A DNA stretch of 64,000 nt from Pseudomonadota bacterium (GCA_018902545.1 JAHIQM010000007.1:62001-126000), one strand, 5' to 3'; counted from the stretch's first letter, positions 34,023 to 43,224 are shown. Notes: a model not told the origin generated them from the letters alone. A program made the numbers and translations.

Positions 34023-36668
34023 ATGAATAATAAGTCAAAAGCCAAGCATAGCGACTCGCCTGCTACAAATCCGGAATCCGCTCTGCCAGCGAAAGAAGTC
34101 CCGAATCCCGCTTTCCCCATAGTCGGAGTCGGGGCTTCCGCCGGTGGACTGGAAGCCCTCGAGCAATTTTTGCGGCACGTGCCTGAAAAGAGCGGGCTGG
34201 CCTTTGTTGTCGTCCAGCACCTCGACCCGACGCACAAGGCGCTCCTGCCGGAACTGCTCCAGCGCGCCACCGCGATGCCGGTGCAGCAGGTCAAGGACAG
34301 GATGCGGGTCGAGCCGGACTGCGTGTACGTGATTCCGCCCAACCATGACATGTCCATCCTGCACGGGGTGCTGCACCTTTTCAAACCGGCTGCCCCGCGC
34401 GGCCTGCGTCTGCCCATTGATTTTTTCTTTCGCTCGCTGGCCGAAGACATGCAGGAACGCAGCATCGGCATCATCCTTTCCGGCATGGGCTCCGATGGCA
34501 CGCAGGGACTGCGGGCCATCAAGGAAATGGCTGGGCTGGCCCTGGTTCAGGAGCCCGCCTCGGCCAAATTCGACAGCATGCCCAGAAACGTCATCAATGC
34601 CGGACTGGCCGATGTGGTGGCTCCGGTGGAAGAATTGCCTGTAAAGCTCCTCGGCTTGATGCGGCATGCACGGGTTGTCGCCTCGTTCGCCACCCCTCTG
34701 GAGGAGAAGACCCAGAGCGGCCTCGAAAAAATCATCCTCCTGCTGCGCACGAAGACCGGTCATGATTTTTCCCTGTACAAGAAGAACACCTTGTACCGCC
34801 GCATCGAACGGCGCATGTGCATTCACCAGATCGACAGGATCATGTCCTATGTCCGCTTTCTGCAGGAAAATTCCCAGGAAACGGAAATTCTGTTCAAGGA
34901 GCTTCTGATCGGAGTGACCAGCTTTTTTCGCGATCCGGCAGCGTGGGAGCATCTGCAGGAAAATGTCCTCCCGCTTCTTGTGAAGGCGTGTCCGCCGAAT
35001 GGCATTCTGCGGGCGTGGACACCGGGCTGCTCCACAGGGGAAGAAGCCTATTCGCTGGCCATCCTCTTCAAGGAAACCGTGGCTAGGTTGGCGCTGGAAT
35101 CAAACATCAAGCTGCGCATCTTTGCCACCGACCTGGACAAGGACGCCATCGACAAGGCTCGCTACGGCCTCTATCCGCAAAGTATCGCCGCGGATGTTTC
35201 TGCCGAACGACTGGACCGTTTTTTCGTGCAGGACGGTAACGGCTACCGGGTCGGCCAGGATATCCGGCAAGTGATCACCTTCGCCAAGCAGAATGTCATC
35301 ATGGACTCGCCGTTCACCAAACTTGATATCCTTATCTGCCGCAATCTCTTGATCTATCTCGCGCCCGAGCTGCAGCAGCGGCTGCTGTCGCTTTTTCATT
35401 ACAGCCTGAACCCGAACGGAGCCCTGTTTTTAGGAAGCTCGGAGTCGATCAATTTCAGCTCCGATCTCTTTGCTCCCATAGACAACAAATCGAGGCTGTT
35501 CCGGCGACGCGATTCAATCCTGACGGCCGCGAAGGTTGCATTTCCGCCGTCATTCATCCCGGTCTTGCCGGGCGTTTCACAGGAGACCACAATGCTCAAA
35601 CCGGCGGTCAATATCCAGTCCCTGGCGGATCAGGTGCTGCTGCAGCATTTTGCGCCGCCCGCCGTGCTGGTCAACAGCAAGGGCGATATCCTCTACATCA
35701 GCGGCAGGACGGGAAAATACCTTGAACCTCCGGCGGGCAAGGCCAATTGGAACATCCACGCCATGGCTCGGGAAGGATTGCGTTTTGACCTGGGGGCCGC
35801 CTTTCTGAAAGCCTTGAGGCACAAGGAAGCGATTACAGTCAAGGGACTCAAAATCACCGAAGGCGAAACGGTTCAGACCGTGGATCTCTCCATAAAGGAA
35901 ATCCAGGAGCCCGATGCGCTGCGCGGCATGGTCATGATCATCTTCACCGACGTGGTGACCCCTCCAAAACTAAAAGCAACTCGCCGTTCAAAGTCTGGTG
36001 ATATTGACAACGCCAGGATCATGGAGCTGGAACAGGATCTGCATCTTTGCCGCGAAGAACTTCGGACTGCCCGGGAAGATATGCAGGCTTCAGAGGAAGA
36101 GCTCAAATCCTATAACGAAGAGATGCAGTCTACAAACGAGGAGCTGCAGTCTACAAATGAGGAATTGACCACCTCTCGCGAAGAGATGCAATCACTCAAC
36201 GAGGAGCTGCAGACAGTAAACGCCGAGCAGCAATCAAAGATGGACGAGCTCGCGCGGATCAATGACGACATGCGAAACCTCCTCAACAGCACGGAGATCG
36301 TCACGATTTTTCTCGACAACGACCTCCACGTTCGACGCTTCACTCCCGGTGCCAACAAAATCTTCAAACTCATCCCCGGTGATGTGGGCCGGCCCCTCTC
36401 AGATATCACAAGCGACCTGATCTATCCCGAAATGCCAGAGCAGGCCCAGGATGTGCTCCGGACGCTGGCATTTTCGGAAAAACAGGTTTGCACCGCCGAC
36501 GGTCGCTGGTATGCAGTGCGCATCATGCCCTACAGGACCATGAACGATGTCATCGCAGGCCTGGTCATGACCTTCACGAACATCACCTCGGCCAAGAAGC
36601 TCGAAAGGGAACTGCGCGAGGAAAATGACAAGCTCATACTGCAGCTCAGCGCAGGAGGATCGTCTTGA
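34023..36668 (+). CDS. CheB-CheR-PAS fusion protein
   Basis: 881 residues from the ATG at 34023 (a GTG at 33933 is possible; neither has a good Shine-Dalgarno). Order: CheB methylesterase (GVGASAGGLEALEQFL with catalytic Ser, VVVQHLDPTHKA with His, LSGMGSDGTQGL with Asp); CheR methyltransferase (TSFFRDPAAWEHL, WTPGCSTGEEAYSLAI for S-adenosylmethionine binding); a long coiled coil of NEE/STNEEL repeats at ~680-770; and a C-terminal PAS (IVTIFLDNDLHVRRFTPGAN). No receiver domain. No methyl-accepting protein is encoded in the window. Overlaps the next gene by TTGA. Confidence 0.9.
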   Translation: MNNKSKAKHSDSPATNPESALPAKEVPNPAFPIVGVGASAGGLEALEQFLRHVPEKSGLAFVVVQHLDPTHKALLPELLQRATAMPVQQVKDRMRVEPDCVYVIPPNHDMSILHGVLHLFKPAAPRGLRLPIDFFFRSLAEDMQERSIGIILSGMGSDGTQGLRAIKEMAGLALVQEPASAKFDSMPRNVINAGLADVVAPVEELPVKLLGLMRHARVVASFATPLEEKTQSGLEKIILLLRTKTGHDFSLYKKNTLYRRIERRMCIHQIDRIMSYVRFLQENSQETEILFKELLIGVTSFFRDPAAWEHLQENVLPLLVKACPPNGILRAWTPGCSTGEEAYSLAILFKETVARLALESNIKLRIFATDLDKDAIDKARYGLYPQSIAADVSAERLDRFFVQDGNGYRVGQDIRQVITFAKQNVIMDSPFTKLDILICRNLLIYLAPELQQRLLSLFHYSLNPNGALFLGSSESINFSSDLFAPIDNKSRLFRRRDSILTAAKVAFPPSFIPVLPGVSQETTMLKPAVNIQSLADQVLLQHFAPPAVLVNSKGDILYISGRTGKYLEPPAGKANWNIHAMAREGLRFDLGAAFLKALRHKEAITVKGLKITEGETVQTVDLSIKEIQEPDALRGMVMIIFTDVVTPPKLKATRRSKSGDIDNARIMELEQDLHLCREELRTAREDMQASEEELKSYNEEMQSTNEELQSTNEELTTSREEMQSLNEELQTVNAEQQSKMDELARINDDMRNLLNSTEIVTIFLDNDLHVRRFTPGANKIFKLIPGDVGRPLSDITSDLIYPEMPEQAQDVLRTLAFSEKQVCTADGRWYAVRIMPYRTMNDVIAGLVMTFTNITSAKKLERELREENDKLILQLSAGGSS

Positions 36669-38392
36669 ACACACCCCAAAACCGGAAAAAAGCCTCTCCC
36701 GGGCTGACGCAGCCCGCGAATAAGCCGGTACGCACCGAGAATGACAACACGTGTCCCCTGAAACCCGAAATGGAGTTGAAGCGACTCGTGCAGGAACTTG
36801 AAGTTTACCAGCTCGAACTGGAGATGCAGAACGAAGAGTTGCGCCAGGCCCAGGTAGCGCTCGAGACCTCGCGCAATGCCTACGCCGAGCTGTATGACTT
36901 TGCTCCAGCGGGCTACTTTTCCTTTGATCCACAAGGACTGGTACGCAGCGTCAACCTTCCGGGCGCCCAACTGCTTGGCATTGAGCGGCAGCGCCTGCTG
37001 GATAAGCCCATGAGCCGGTGGATCGTCGACGCGGATGGACGGAAGCTGTTTGTAAAGCACTGCGCGGAAGTTTTACGCAGAGAGGGAGACGATTGCTGCG
37101 AAGTCTGGCTGCAAAGCTCTGCCGGGGCAAAGTTTTTTGCCCGGCTGCGAAGCATCGCCAAGGACCCGGTTGAAGGGACGCACGGTGTCATCCGGTCCAT
37201 GATCATTGACGTTACCGAACAGGTTAAACTGAAGACCGACCTGCAAGACGCGAATGACCTGCTTGAGCAGAAGGTCGTGGAGCGAACACAAGAACTGCTC
37301 ATGGCCAACGATCATCTTGTGCTGGAAATCGGTGTGCGCAAAGACACTGAAGAATCCCTGCGCATGGCGTTAAAGGAAGTCAAGCAGCTCAAAGACCGCC
37401 TCGAGGCCGAGAACGTCTACCTTCAGCACGAGGTTGCCCGAAAGTTCAACTTCGGCGAGATCATCGGCCAGAGCAGCGCCATCTCGCAAGTCTTCGACAA
37501 GGTCGAACAGATTGCCCTCCTGAACACGACCGTGCTCCTCCAAGGCGAGACGGGAACCGGCAAGGGTGTCGTGGCGCGGGCCATCCATGCCCGGAGTTCC
37601 CGCAAGGATCGGCCGATGGTCACCATCAACTGCACGGCGTTGCCGGCAAACCTCATTGAAAGCGAACTCTTCGGACGGGAAAAGGGAGCCTTTACCGGAG
37701 CCAGCGCCCGGCAGATGGGGCGCTTCGAACTCGCCGACGGAGGAACCATCTTTTTGGATGAAATCGGCGAGATGCCGATGGAACTGCAATGCAAGCTCCT
37801 GCGGGTGATTCAGGACGGCGAGTTCGAGCGCCTGGGAAGCCCGCGCACCATCAAGGTCGACGTGCGAATCATCGCGGCCAGCAATCGCAAACTGGAAGAG
37901 GAAATCAAAAAGGGCAGTTTTCGCGAGGATCTCTACTACCGGCTCAATGTCTTCCCCATCACGATCCCCCCCCTCAGAGCCCGCAAGGAAGACATCCGCA
38001 TGCTCGTCAATTTTTTCGTCGCCAAGTTCAACAAGAAGATCGGCAAGAATATCGAAACCATTCCCAAGGAATCCCTCGAAGCCCTTGAGAATTACGACTG
38101 GCCCGGCAACGTGCGAGAACTGGAAAGCGTGGTCGAACGAGCGACAATAATCAGCCCGGGATCTTCACTGCGGATTCATGATCAATTCAATCCGGCGCTC
38201 AATGCGAGCGAGACACCCGGCGTGGACTTGAAGGGCCTGGCGGACCTGGAGCGCGACCACATCCTCCATGTGCTTCAGAAAACTAATTGGCGTGTTGAAG
38301 GAAAAAATGGCGCAGCGGCCATCCTCGACATCAATCCGAGCACGCTTCGTGCACGCATGAGAAAGTTCGGGGTTCATCGTAACAATTCCTGA
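36665..38392 (+). CDS. PAS-domain sigma-54-dependent activator (AAA+, Fis-type HTH)
   Basis: 575 residues starting at TTG; AGGAGG six bases upstream and overlap with the upstream TGA (TTGA) decide this start. A coiled coil (VYQLELEMQNEELRQAQVAL) leads into PAS (~75-200), a second coiled coil, then the AAA+ domain: Walker A GETGTGKGVVARAIH near 293, GAFTGA near 340 for sigma-54 contact, FLDEIGEM, and RLNVFPITIPPLRAR. C-terminal HTH: NGAAAILDINPSTLRARMRK. No receiver domain, so input should come through PAS or the CheB-CheR partner. Proposed regulator of the sigma-54 promoters at 38701, 40376, 44302, 59634 and 63584. Confidence 0.93.
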   Translation: MNTPQNRKKASPGLTQPANKPVRTENDNTCPLKPEMELKRLVQELEVYQLELEMQNEELRQAQVALETSRNAYAELYDFAPAGYFSFDPQGLVRSVNLPGAQLLGIERQRLLDKPMSRWIVDADGRKLFVKHCAEVLRREGDDCCEVWLQSSAGAKFFARLRSIAKDPVEGTHGVIRSMIIDVTEQVKLKTDLQDANDLLEQKVVERTQELLMANDHLVLEIGVRKDTEESLRMALKEVKQLKDRLEAENVYLQHEVARKFNFGEIIGQSSAISQVFDKVEQIALLNTTVLLQGETGTGKGVVARAIHARSSRKDRPMVTINCTALPANLIESELFGREKGAFTGASARQMGRFELADGGTIFLDEIGEMPMELQCKLLRVIQDGEFERLGSPRTIKVDVRIIAASNRKLEEEIKKGSFREDLYYRLNVFPITIPPLRARKEDIRMLVNFFVAKFNKKIGKNIETIPKESLEALENYDWPGNVRELESVVERATIISPGSSLRIHDQFNPALNASETPGVDLKGLADLERDHILHVLQKTNWRVEGKNGAAAILDINPSTLRARMRKFGVHRNNS

Positions 38393-38575
38393 GTACGACC
38401 ACTTGCCACCCGGAGTCGCATTCTAACCTGGCACCGGTACGGTCGCGCCGCGACTATAACAGCTCGCCCGGCCACTTCTTGTAATCTCTGTTTCAAATTC
38501 CATGCTCCCCGGTTTGTGGCATCATCCACAAACCACTCGGCCAACATGACAGCCCTCATCCAACGACCGCAACTG

Positions 38576-38587
38576 TCATATACGGTA
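38576..38587. promoter_or_regulatory. Putative activator site, GTCATATACGGT
   Basis: Member of the GYCATATAYSGY set, 113 bp upstream of the -24 element at 38701, the same distance as at 40251/40376. Confidence 0.55.
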
Positions 38588-38700
38588 TTTGCGCCGCATG
38601 TGACGATTCGCGGTGACGGATTAATCATCCCCGCGCCCATTATAATATTTTTTTTGTTTTATAGTCAGATAGTTAAATACACAAAAACACAATGTGCTTC

Positions 38701-38715
38701 AGGCACGAAAGTTGC
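38701..38715 (+). promoter_or_regulatory. Sigma-54 promoter of the baeRF3 gene
   Basis: AGGCACGAAAGTTGC: GGCACG at -24, TTGC at -12, spacing 10. Only the first T of the consensus is missing. Confidence 0.78.
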
Positions 38716-38869
38716 CAATCTCATTATGCCAGGGCCCTCGCAAACTTGGGTTAATGGAATTTTGGGCACTCATCCTGAACTGGATTGATCATAACCAATC
38801 GGCTTCTATATGGAACCGAACACTCCATGACCGCCTGGTCGTATCAGACCAATAACAGGAGGCATAAAA

Positions 38870-40033
38870 GTGTTACAAATCAGATCTTCACCCACCATTG
38901 AATCTCTAGCCGAACTGACCGCGCCACATCAACCGCCGTGTCTTTCCCTCTATCAACCCACGCACCGTCACAGCCCTGATAACCAGCAGGACCTGATCAG
39001 ATTCCGCAACCTGGTCAAGATATTGGAAACATCGCTCAGGCAGAGATATCCCGAACCGGAGACCAGGCATTTTCTGGAGCCCTTCGAAGCGCTCGCGCTT
39101 GATCACGAATTCTGGAACCAGACGCTGGATGGACTCGTCATATTGAGTGGCGCGGGCGTGTTTCGGGTCTTCCGGCTCAGACGACCGGTCGCCGAATTGG
39201 CTGTCATCGGCAACAGATTTCACGTCAAGCCCTTGCGACGTTTTTTGCAGCATGTCGGCCGTTACCAGATCCTTGGACTGAGCTTGACCAAAATCAAACT
39301 CTTTGAAGGCGATCTTGGCACGCTGGAAGAGATCGAACCCACCAAGGGAGTGCCGCGGACAATTTCCGATGCTCTCGGCGCAGAACTGACCGACCCGCAT
39401 CAGACCGTCGCTTCATACGGCGGTGTGGGTGGAGGAAACGGGGCCGCGCGACATGGTCATGGCGGCAAGAAAGACGAGGCCGACAAGGATGCGCAGCGGT
39501 TCTTCCGGGCCGTCGATCGCGCAGTGCTCGAGCATCACTCACGCCCCTCCGGACTGCCGCTGATCCTGGCCGCATTGCCGGAGCATCATCACCTTTTCCG
39601 GAGCGTCAGTCACAACACGTTCCTCATGAAGGACGGCCTTGATCTCAACCCCTTTGCCTTGACGACCTCCGAAATTCGCGAACGCGCCAGGGCAATACTC
39701 GAACCGCAGTACCAGTCCTGGCTGACCACGTTGATCGATGAATACATGGAGGCGCAGTCTCGCGGAATCAGCAGCGATGACCTGGGAGAGGTCTTTAAAG
39801 GGGCGGCCGACGGACGGCTGTCGAAGCTCATGATCGCATCCACTCTCGAAATTGCCGGACGAATCGTGGGTGACAGGGGCAACTACGAACTGGAGGACGG
39901 GAGCAAAGCCGGCGCCAATGATCTGCTCGAAGATCTGGGGGAGCTGGTGGACAGAATGGGAGGTCAGGTTCTGGTCATGCCGGCCGATCAGGTACCCGGC
40001 AAAATGGGATTGGCCGCCACATTCCGGTATTGA
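38870..40033 (+). CDS. baeRF3-type eRF1-related protein
   Basis: 387 residues, GTG start with AGGAGG seven bases upstream. Resembles the bacterial archaeo-eukaryotic release factor family 3: PCLSLYQPTHRHSPDNQQD near the start, LVILSGAGVFRVFRL, a His/Gly-rich loop (GGVGGGNGAARHGHGGKKDE) and LPLILAALPEHHHLFRSVS; the end LVDRMGGQVLVMPADQVPG is like a family terminus. These proteins are predicted ribosome- or RNA-associated stress factors with no proven biochemistry. First gene after the sigma-54 activator and preceded by a sigma-54 promoter, which suggests it is under that activator. Confidence 0.8.
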   Translation: MLQIRSSPTIESLAELTAPHQPPCLSLYQPTHRHSPDNQQDLIRFRNLVKILETSLRQRYPEPETRHFLEPFEALALDHEFWNQTLDGLVILSGAGVFRVFRLRRPVAELAVIGNRFHVKPLRRFLQHVGRYQILGLSLTKIKLFEGDLGTLEEIEPTKGVPRTISDALGAELTDPHQTVASYGGVGGGNGAARHGHGGKKDEADKDAQRFFRAVDRAVLEHHSRPSGLPLILAALPEHHHLFRSVSHNTFLMKDGLDLNPFALTTSEIRERARAILEPQYQSWLTTLIDEYMEAQSRGISSDDLGEVFKGAADGRLSKLMIASTLEIAGRIVGDRGNYELEDGSKAGANDLLEDLGELVDRMGGQVLVMPADQVPGKMGLAATFRY

Positions 40034-40049
40034 TCTGCCTGATGATGCC

Positions 40050-40195
40050 ACTGCAAAAGTCGCGAAAGAACCTGAGTGTCATTCCCGCGAAGACGGGCCA
40101 AGTCGGGCAATGGCGCGAAATCCATTCTTTTCAGATAGTTAAAAAAGGCATGGATCCCCTTCTTCAAGGGGATGACGACTTTTTGCAGTGACGTC
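40050..40195. repeat. Interspersed palindromic repeat, copy C (full length, MITE-like)
   Basis: About 146 bp with terminal inverted repeats CACTGCAAAAGTCG / CGACTTTTTGCAGTG. The interior holds ATTCCCGCGAAGACGGGCC and GGCAATGGCGCGAAATCC, inverted relative to copy A, and a small GGATCCCC/GGGGAT hairpin. No transposase inside. Confidence 0.75.
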
Positions 40196-40250
40196 CCTGA
40201 TGGGCCTTACAGGGATGCACATCCGTTGAAGCATCCAAGGCGTGTACGCC

Positions 40251-40262
40251 GTCATATATCGC
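40251..40262. promoter_or_regulatory. Putative activator site, GTCATATATCGC
   Basis: 113 bp upstream of the -24 element at 40376. GYCATATAYSGY set. Confidence 0.55.
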
Positions 40263-40375
40263 GGATGCAGGACATATGATGGATTAAATGAATGGATTTG
40301 CACGCTCGATTTTTAATTCAAATTTTTATAATAATTAATTCAAAATATTAATATAAAAAAATAATTAAAACACAA

Positions 40376-40390
40376 AGGAACGCTTATTGC
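40376..40390 (+). promoter_or_regulatory. Sigma-54 promoter of the exported-protein/SYLF operon
   Basis: AGGAACGCTTATTGC followed by TT; spacing 10, -12 TTGCT perfect. Preceded by a long AT-rich stretch (40290-40375). Confidence 0.72.
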
Positions 40391-40433
40391 TTCAGCTATT
40401 ACACGTCGCCAATATATAACAAAAGAGGTGGAT

Positions 40434-40817
40434 ATGAAAATTTTTAGATACCTGACCGTTTTTCTACTCGCAGGACTTCTTTTTACTGGCACGTCATCCT
40501 GCTTTGCCCAGGGCACAACAGCAAGTCCATCACCTGATGTCGATGGATTTGTGTGGATGAAATCAACCGATCCCGAAAAAAAGGCATTTTTATTCGGGGC
40601 AGGAACAGCCATCGCCCTTGAATACCAGATGCGGGCAAAACTCTCTGAGGAGCCCTCCAGGTTCATCAAGGGCTGGATAGAGGTTTTCGACAACATGAGC
40701 TGGGCGGAAATGGCATCCAAGCTCGACACATACTATGCATCAAACCCTGACAAGCAAAACAAACTTGTATTTGATGTACTGTGGCATGAAATGATCAAAC
40801 CTAACCTGAAAAACTAA
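40434..40817 (+). CDS. Exported protein, hypothetical
   Basis: 127 residues from the ATG at 40434 (GAGGTG just upstream; a GTG two codons earlier overlaps the site). The signal peptide ends CFAQ before GTTASPSPDV. The mature part includes WMKSTDPEKKAFLFGAGTAI and KGWIEVFDNMSWAEMASKLD, loosely recalling small periplasmic Rap1a-like helical proteins, but I cannot name the family. First gene after the sigma-54 promoter at 40376 and only 10 bp from the glycine-zipper lipoprotein gene, so probably one operon with it and the SYLF gene. Confidence 0.75.
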   Translation: MKIFRYLTVFLLAGLLFTGTSSCFAQGTTASPSPDVDGFVWMKSTDPEKKAFLFGAGTAIALEYQMRAKLSEEPSRFIKGWIEVFDNMSWAEMASKLDTYYASNPDKQNKLVFDVLWHEMIKPNLKN

Positions 40818-40827
40818 GGAACTTGAT

Positions 40828-41049
40828 ATGCAAAAATTACTTCTCGCCCTCATGATACTAATGTTTCTGAGTGCTTCCGCCTGCACAAACATGTCCCGCA
40901 CGCAACAGGGAGCCTTGTCCGGCGGAGCCATTGGAGCAGGTGCAGGCCTTGGGATCAGCGCGCTGACTGGCGGCTCCCTTGGAGCAGGAGCCCTGATAGG
41001 CGGCGCACTGGGCGGAGTTGCAGGCGGCATTTACGGCAATCAGAAATAA
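40828..41049 (+). CDS. Glycine-zipper lipoprotein
   Basis: 73 residues. Lipoprotein signal with lipobox LSASAC at residues 14-19, then TNMSRTQQGALSGGAIGAGA and repeated GxxxG runs to the C terminus (GALIGGALGGVAGGIYG). Such small glycine-zipper lipoproteins insert in or lie on the outer membrane and are common in envelope-stress regulons. Second gene of the 40434-41661 operon. Confidence 0.85.
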   Translation: MQKLLLALMILMFLSASACTNMSRTQQGALSGGAIGAGAGLGISALTGGSLGAGALIGGALGGVAGGIYGNQK

Positions 41050-41085
41050 TGACTTGTAACTGTGCAATGAACAAAGGAAGTTACC

Positions 41086-41661
41086 ATGAACAAATTTATT
41101 GAAAAGCACATGCCGGGCATCACACACGGCGTATTTCTGTTCGTAATGCTGGCGATGATGTGCATGTTCGCAAGCGCCGCGTTGGCACGAACAGCCGAAG
41201 AAATCGACACGCATGCCGACATGACGCTGCAGCGTTTTTACAAAGAGGTAAACGGAGGCAAGGAAATTGCCCAGGAAGCCAAAGCGCTCCTCATCATGTC
41301 CGAGGTCACCAAGGCAGGCTTTGTCCTCGGCGGAACCTACGGCCAGGGAGCCCTTCGTGTCGGCGGCAAGACCACCGGATACTATAATCTCATCGCCGGT
41401 TCCTATGGATTCACCTTTGGCGCGCAACGGATGGACATCATCCTCGCCTTCATGACCCAGCAGGCTCTTGACGAGTTTGTGAAGATTGACGGCTGGGAAG
41501 TCGGCGTTTCCGGCAACGTCGCGTTCATCGATGTCGGCGGTGGCAAGAGGCTGGACACCACGTCGCTTAAAGACCCTGTCGTGGCTTTTGTGTTCAGTCC
41601 TGAAGGATTGATGGTCGATGCTTCACTGAAGGGTGCGAAGTTCACTAAGCTCAATAAATAA
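41086..41661 (+). CDS. SYLF/YSC84 lipid-binding domain protein
   Basis: 191 residues. A signal peptide (cleavage after AALA) precedes the SYLF domain: AEEIDTHADMTLQRFYKEV, AKALLIMSEVTKAGFVLGG, GAQRMDIILAFMTQQAL, WEVGVSGNVAFIDVGGG and VAFVFSPEGLMVDASLKGAK. The family binds phosphoinositides in eukaryotes; bacterial members are periplasmic and linked to envelope stress. Follows the glycine-zipper lipoprotein by 36 bp in the same operon. Confidence 0.9.
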   Translation: MNKFIEKHMPGITHGVFLFVMLAMMCMFASAALARTAEEIDTHADMTLQRFYKEVNGGKEIAQEAKALLIMSEVTKAGFVLGGTYGQGALRVGGKTTGYYNLIAGSYGFTFGAQRMDIILAFMTQQALDEFVKIDGWEVGVSGNVAFIDVGGGKRLDTTSLKDPVVAFVFSPEGLMVDASLKGAKFTKLNK

Positions 41662-41741
41662 ATTGCCTTTCACCGCGCAAGGCAGGATCGCGTGCTCGCA
41701 AGGCGCGATCCGGGTTTGCCGGGCAAGGTAGGAGAAAAATC

Positions 41742-41894
41742 ATGGGCCTCATACTCATCATCATTCTGGTTCTCATACTTATCGGAGCCTTCCCGGCATG
41801 GCCACACAGCAAAAGTTGGGGATATTACCCCAGCGGCGGGCTTGGGCTCATCCTTGTGATCGTGCTCATTCTGATGCTTATGGGAAGGATTTGA
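41742..41894 (+). CDS. DUF3309 small membrane protein
   Basis: 50 residues: MGLILIIILVLILIGAFPAW, then PHSKSWGYYPSGGLG and a second hydrophobic stretch LILVIVLILMLMGRI. This is the complete DUF3309 pattern (two helices joined by a WGYYPSGG turn). GGAG precedes the ATG by about eight bases. Function unknown; commonly found beside CsbD, BON and similar stress genes. Confidence 0.85.
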   Translation: MGLILIIILVLILIGAFPAWPHSKSWGYYPSGGLGLILVIVLILMLMGRI

Positions 41895-41981
41895 ACCACT
41901 GCATGGAGGCCTCTTCAATTTGGCCGCCAGTACAGCACGTGACGTCATTTTAAGAGATTTGTAAAATTTTGGGGGGCCACC

Positions 41982-42536
41982 ATGCACACACAACAGACGG
42001 ACGACGCAACCTTGCAATCCCTGATGAAAATGCTCGAAAGCAAAGATGGTCTGGTGCGCCAGAAAGCGCGGATAGCACTGGTGGAAATGGGCGACCCCGC
42101 CGTCATCCCCCTCTCGGAGGCGTTAGCGCATTCCAAGCTGGATCATACCCGCTGGGGCGCCGCAAAAGCGCTGGGCGAGATGGTCGATGTCAGATCAATA
42201 TCCGCCCTTGTGAACGCACTCGACGATACTGACGCCGACGTGGCCTGGCTTGCGGGTTTGGCATTGAAAAAATTCGAAAAAGGCGCCTGGAGACTCCTGC
42301 TGCAAAAACTGATTGAAAGCGGCGTGGATTCCGTAAGACTGCGCAACGGGGCTCGTCATGTGTTCAGTGGTCAAAAGGTGGAAGGGTTCAATGACCTGCT
42401 GGAGGAGCTCATGACAGCCTTGGAAGACTCGGCGCTCCCGGAGGCAGGGGGAATCGCTGCGGGAGAAATTTTGAAGCGCATTAGGAGCGATAAAGCGAAT
42501 ACCTGGGACATAAGTCCCGATCAGGACTTTTCCTAG
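41982..42536 (+). CDS. HEAT-repeat protein
   Basis: 184 residues with at least three HEAT/PBS-lyase repeats: LVRQKARIALVEMGDPAVIP, HTRWGAAKALGEMVDVRSIS and DVAWLAGLALKKFEKGAWRL. No catalytic residues; likely a protein-interaction scaffold. GGGGGG lies upstream of the ATG. It is followed after a short gap by the BON lipoprotein gene and may be co-transcribed with it. Confidence 0.8.
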   Translation: MHTQQTDDATLQSLMKMLESKDGLVRQKARIALVEMGDPAVIPLSEALAHSKLDHTRWGAAKALGEMVDVRSISALVNALDDTDADVAWLAGLALKKFEKGAWRLLLQKLIESGVDSVRLRNGARHVFSGQKVEGFNDLLEELMTALEDSALPEAGGIAAGEILKRIRSDKANTWDISPDQDFS

Positions 42537-42572
42537 AACAACATGTCACCGACAAATTATGGAGATAAGACA

Positions 42573-42887
42573 ATGAAACCTTTCGTGAATATTTTCAAAA
42601 TCATTCTATGCACGCTGCTGCTTGCTTCATTCATGAGCTGTGCCGGCACAGACACCAAGCAAAGCACCGGACAGTATGTTGACGATTCCGCCATTACCGC
42701 TAAAGTCAAGGCCGCCATTTTTGATGAGGATTCCTTGAAATCACGGCAGATCAACGTGGAGACATTCAAGGGAGTCGTTCAGCTCAGCGGATTTGTCGAT
42801 TCCTCAAAGAACTCCCGTAAAGCCGAACAGCTTGCCGAAGAGGTAGATGGTGTGAAGTCGGTGATAAACAATATTGTGGTCAAGTGA
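42573..42887 (+). CDS. BON domain lipoprotein
   Basis: 104 residues from the ATG at 42573 (GGAG eight bases upstream; the frame extends 10 codons further). Lipobox LLASFMSC; then a single BON domain: DDSAITAKVKAAIFDEDSLK, INVETFKGVVQLSGFVDSS and AEEVDGVKSVINNIVV. BON proteins such as OsmY bind phospholipid and stabilise the envelope under osmotic stress. Confidence 0.88.
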   Translation: MKPFVNIFKIILCTLLLASFMSCAGTDTKQSTGQYVDDSAITAKVKAAIFDEDSLKSRQINVETFKGVVQLSGFVDSSKNSRKAEQLAEEVDGVKSVINNIVVK

Positions 42888-43017
42888 ACTGTTATTACAA
42901 CACAGATTCGTTCTTTATTTAACACGACATGCGCAATGCAATGAAGACCGGTGATTCATCAAGCAGGAGCAGATCCGAAGAGCGATCTTCGGATCAATGG
43001 CAAACGGAGTAACAAAA

Positions 43018-43224
43018 ATGACCGACACTTTTGACAACAACAAACAAATTATAAAGAGGGAATTGCGCCACATGATGGAACATGCCGAAGCCCTCATGGA
43101 CGCGACAGCAGGCGAGTTTGACGAGCGCATCACAACAGCCAGAACCCTGCTCCAGGATCGCCTTGATTCAGCCAAGGATGATTATGACAAACTGGAAGAC
43201 AACGTCATGGACAAAGTCCAGTAA
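43018..43224 (+). CDS. Small helical DUF883/YqjD-like protein
   Basis: 68 residues from the ATG at 43018, favoured by GGAG nine bases upstream. Helical and acidic (NKQIIKRELRHMMEHAEALM, LLQDRLDSAKDDYDKLED), like the N-terminal part of ElaB/YqjD proteins but without their C-terminal membrane helix. A ribosome- or membrane-associated stress role is a family guess only. Confidence 0.6.
   Translation: MTDTFDNNKQIIKRELRHMMEHAEALMDATAGEFDERITTARTLLQDRLDSAKDDYDKLEDNVMDKVQ

Larger units (their letters stand above)
38393..38869 (+). promoter_or_regulatory. Upstream control region of the baeRF3 gene
   Basis: 477 bp without a gene. Contains the GYCATATAYSGY motif at 38576-38587 and the sigma-54 promoter at 38701-38715; AT-rich between 38640 and 38690, as expected for a bending region. 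Confidence 0.55.
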
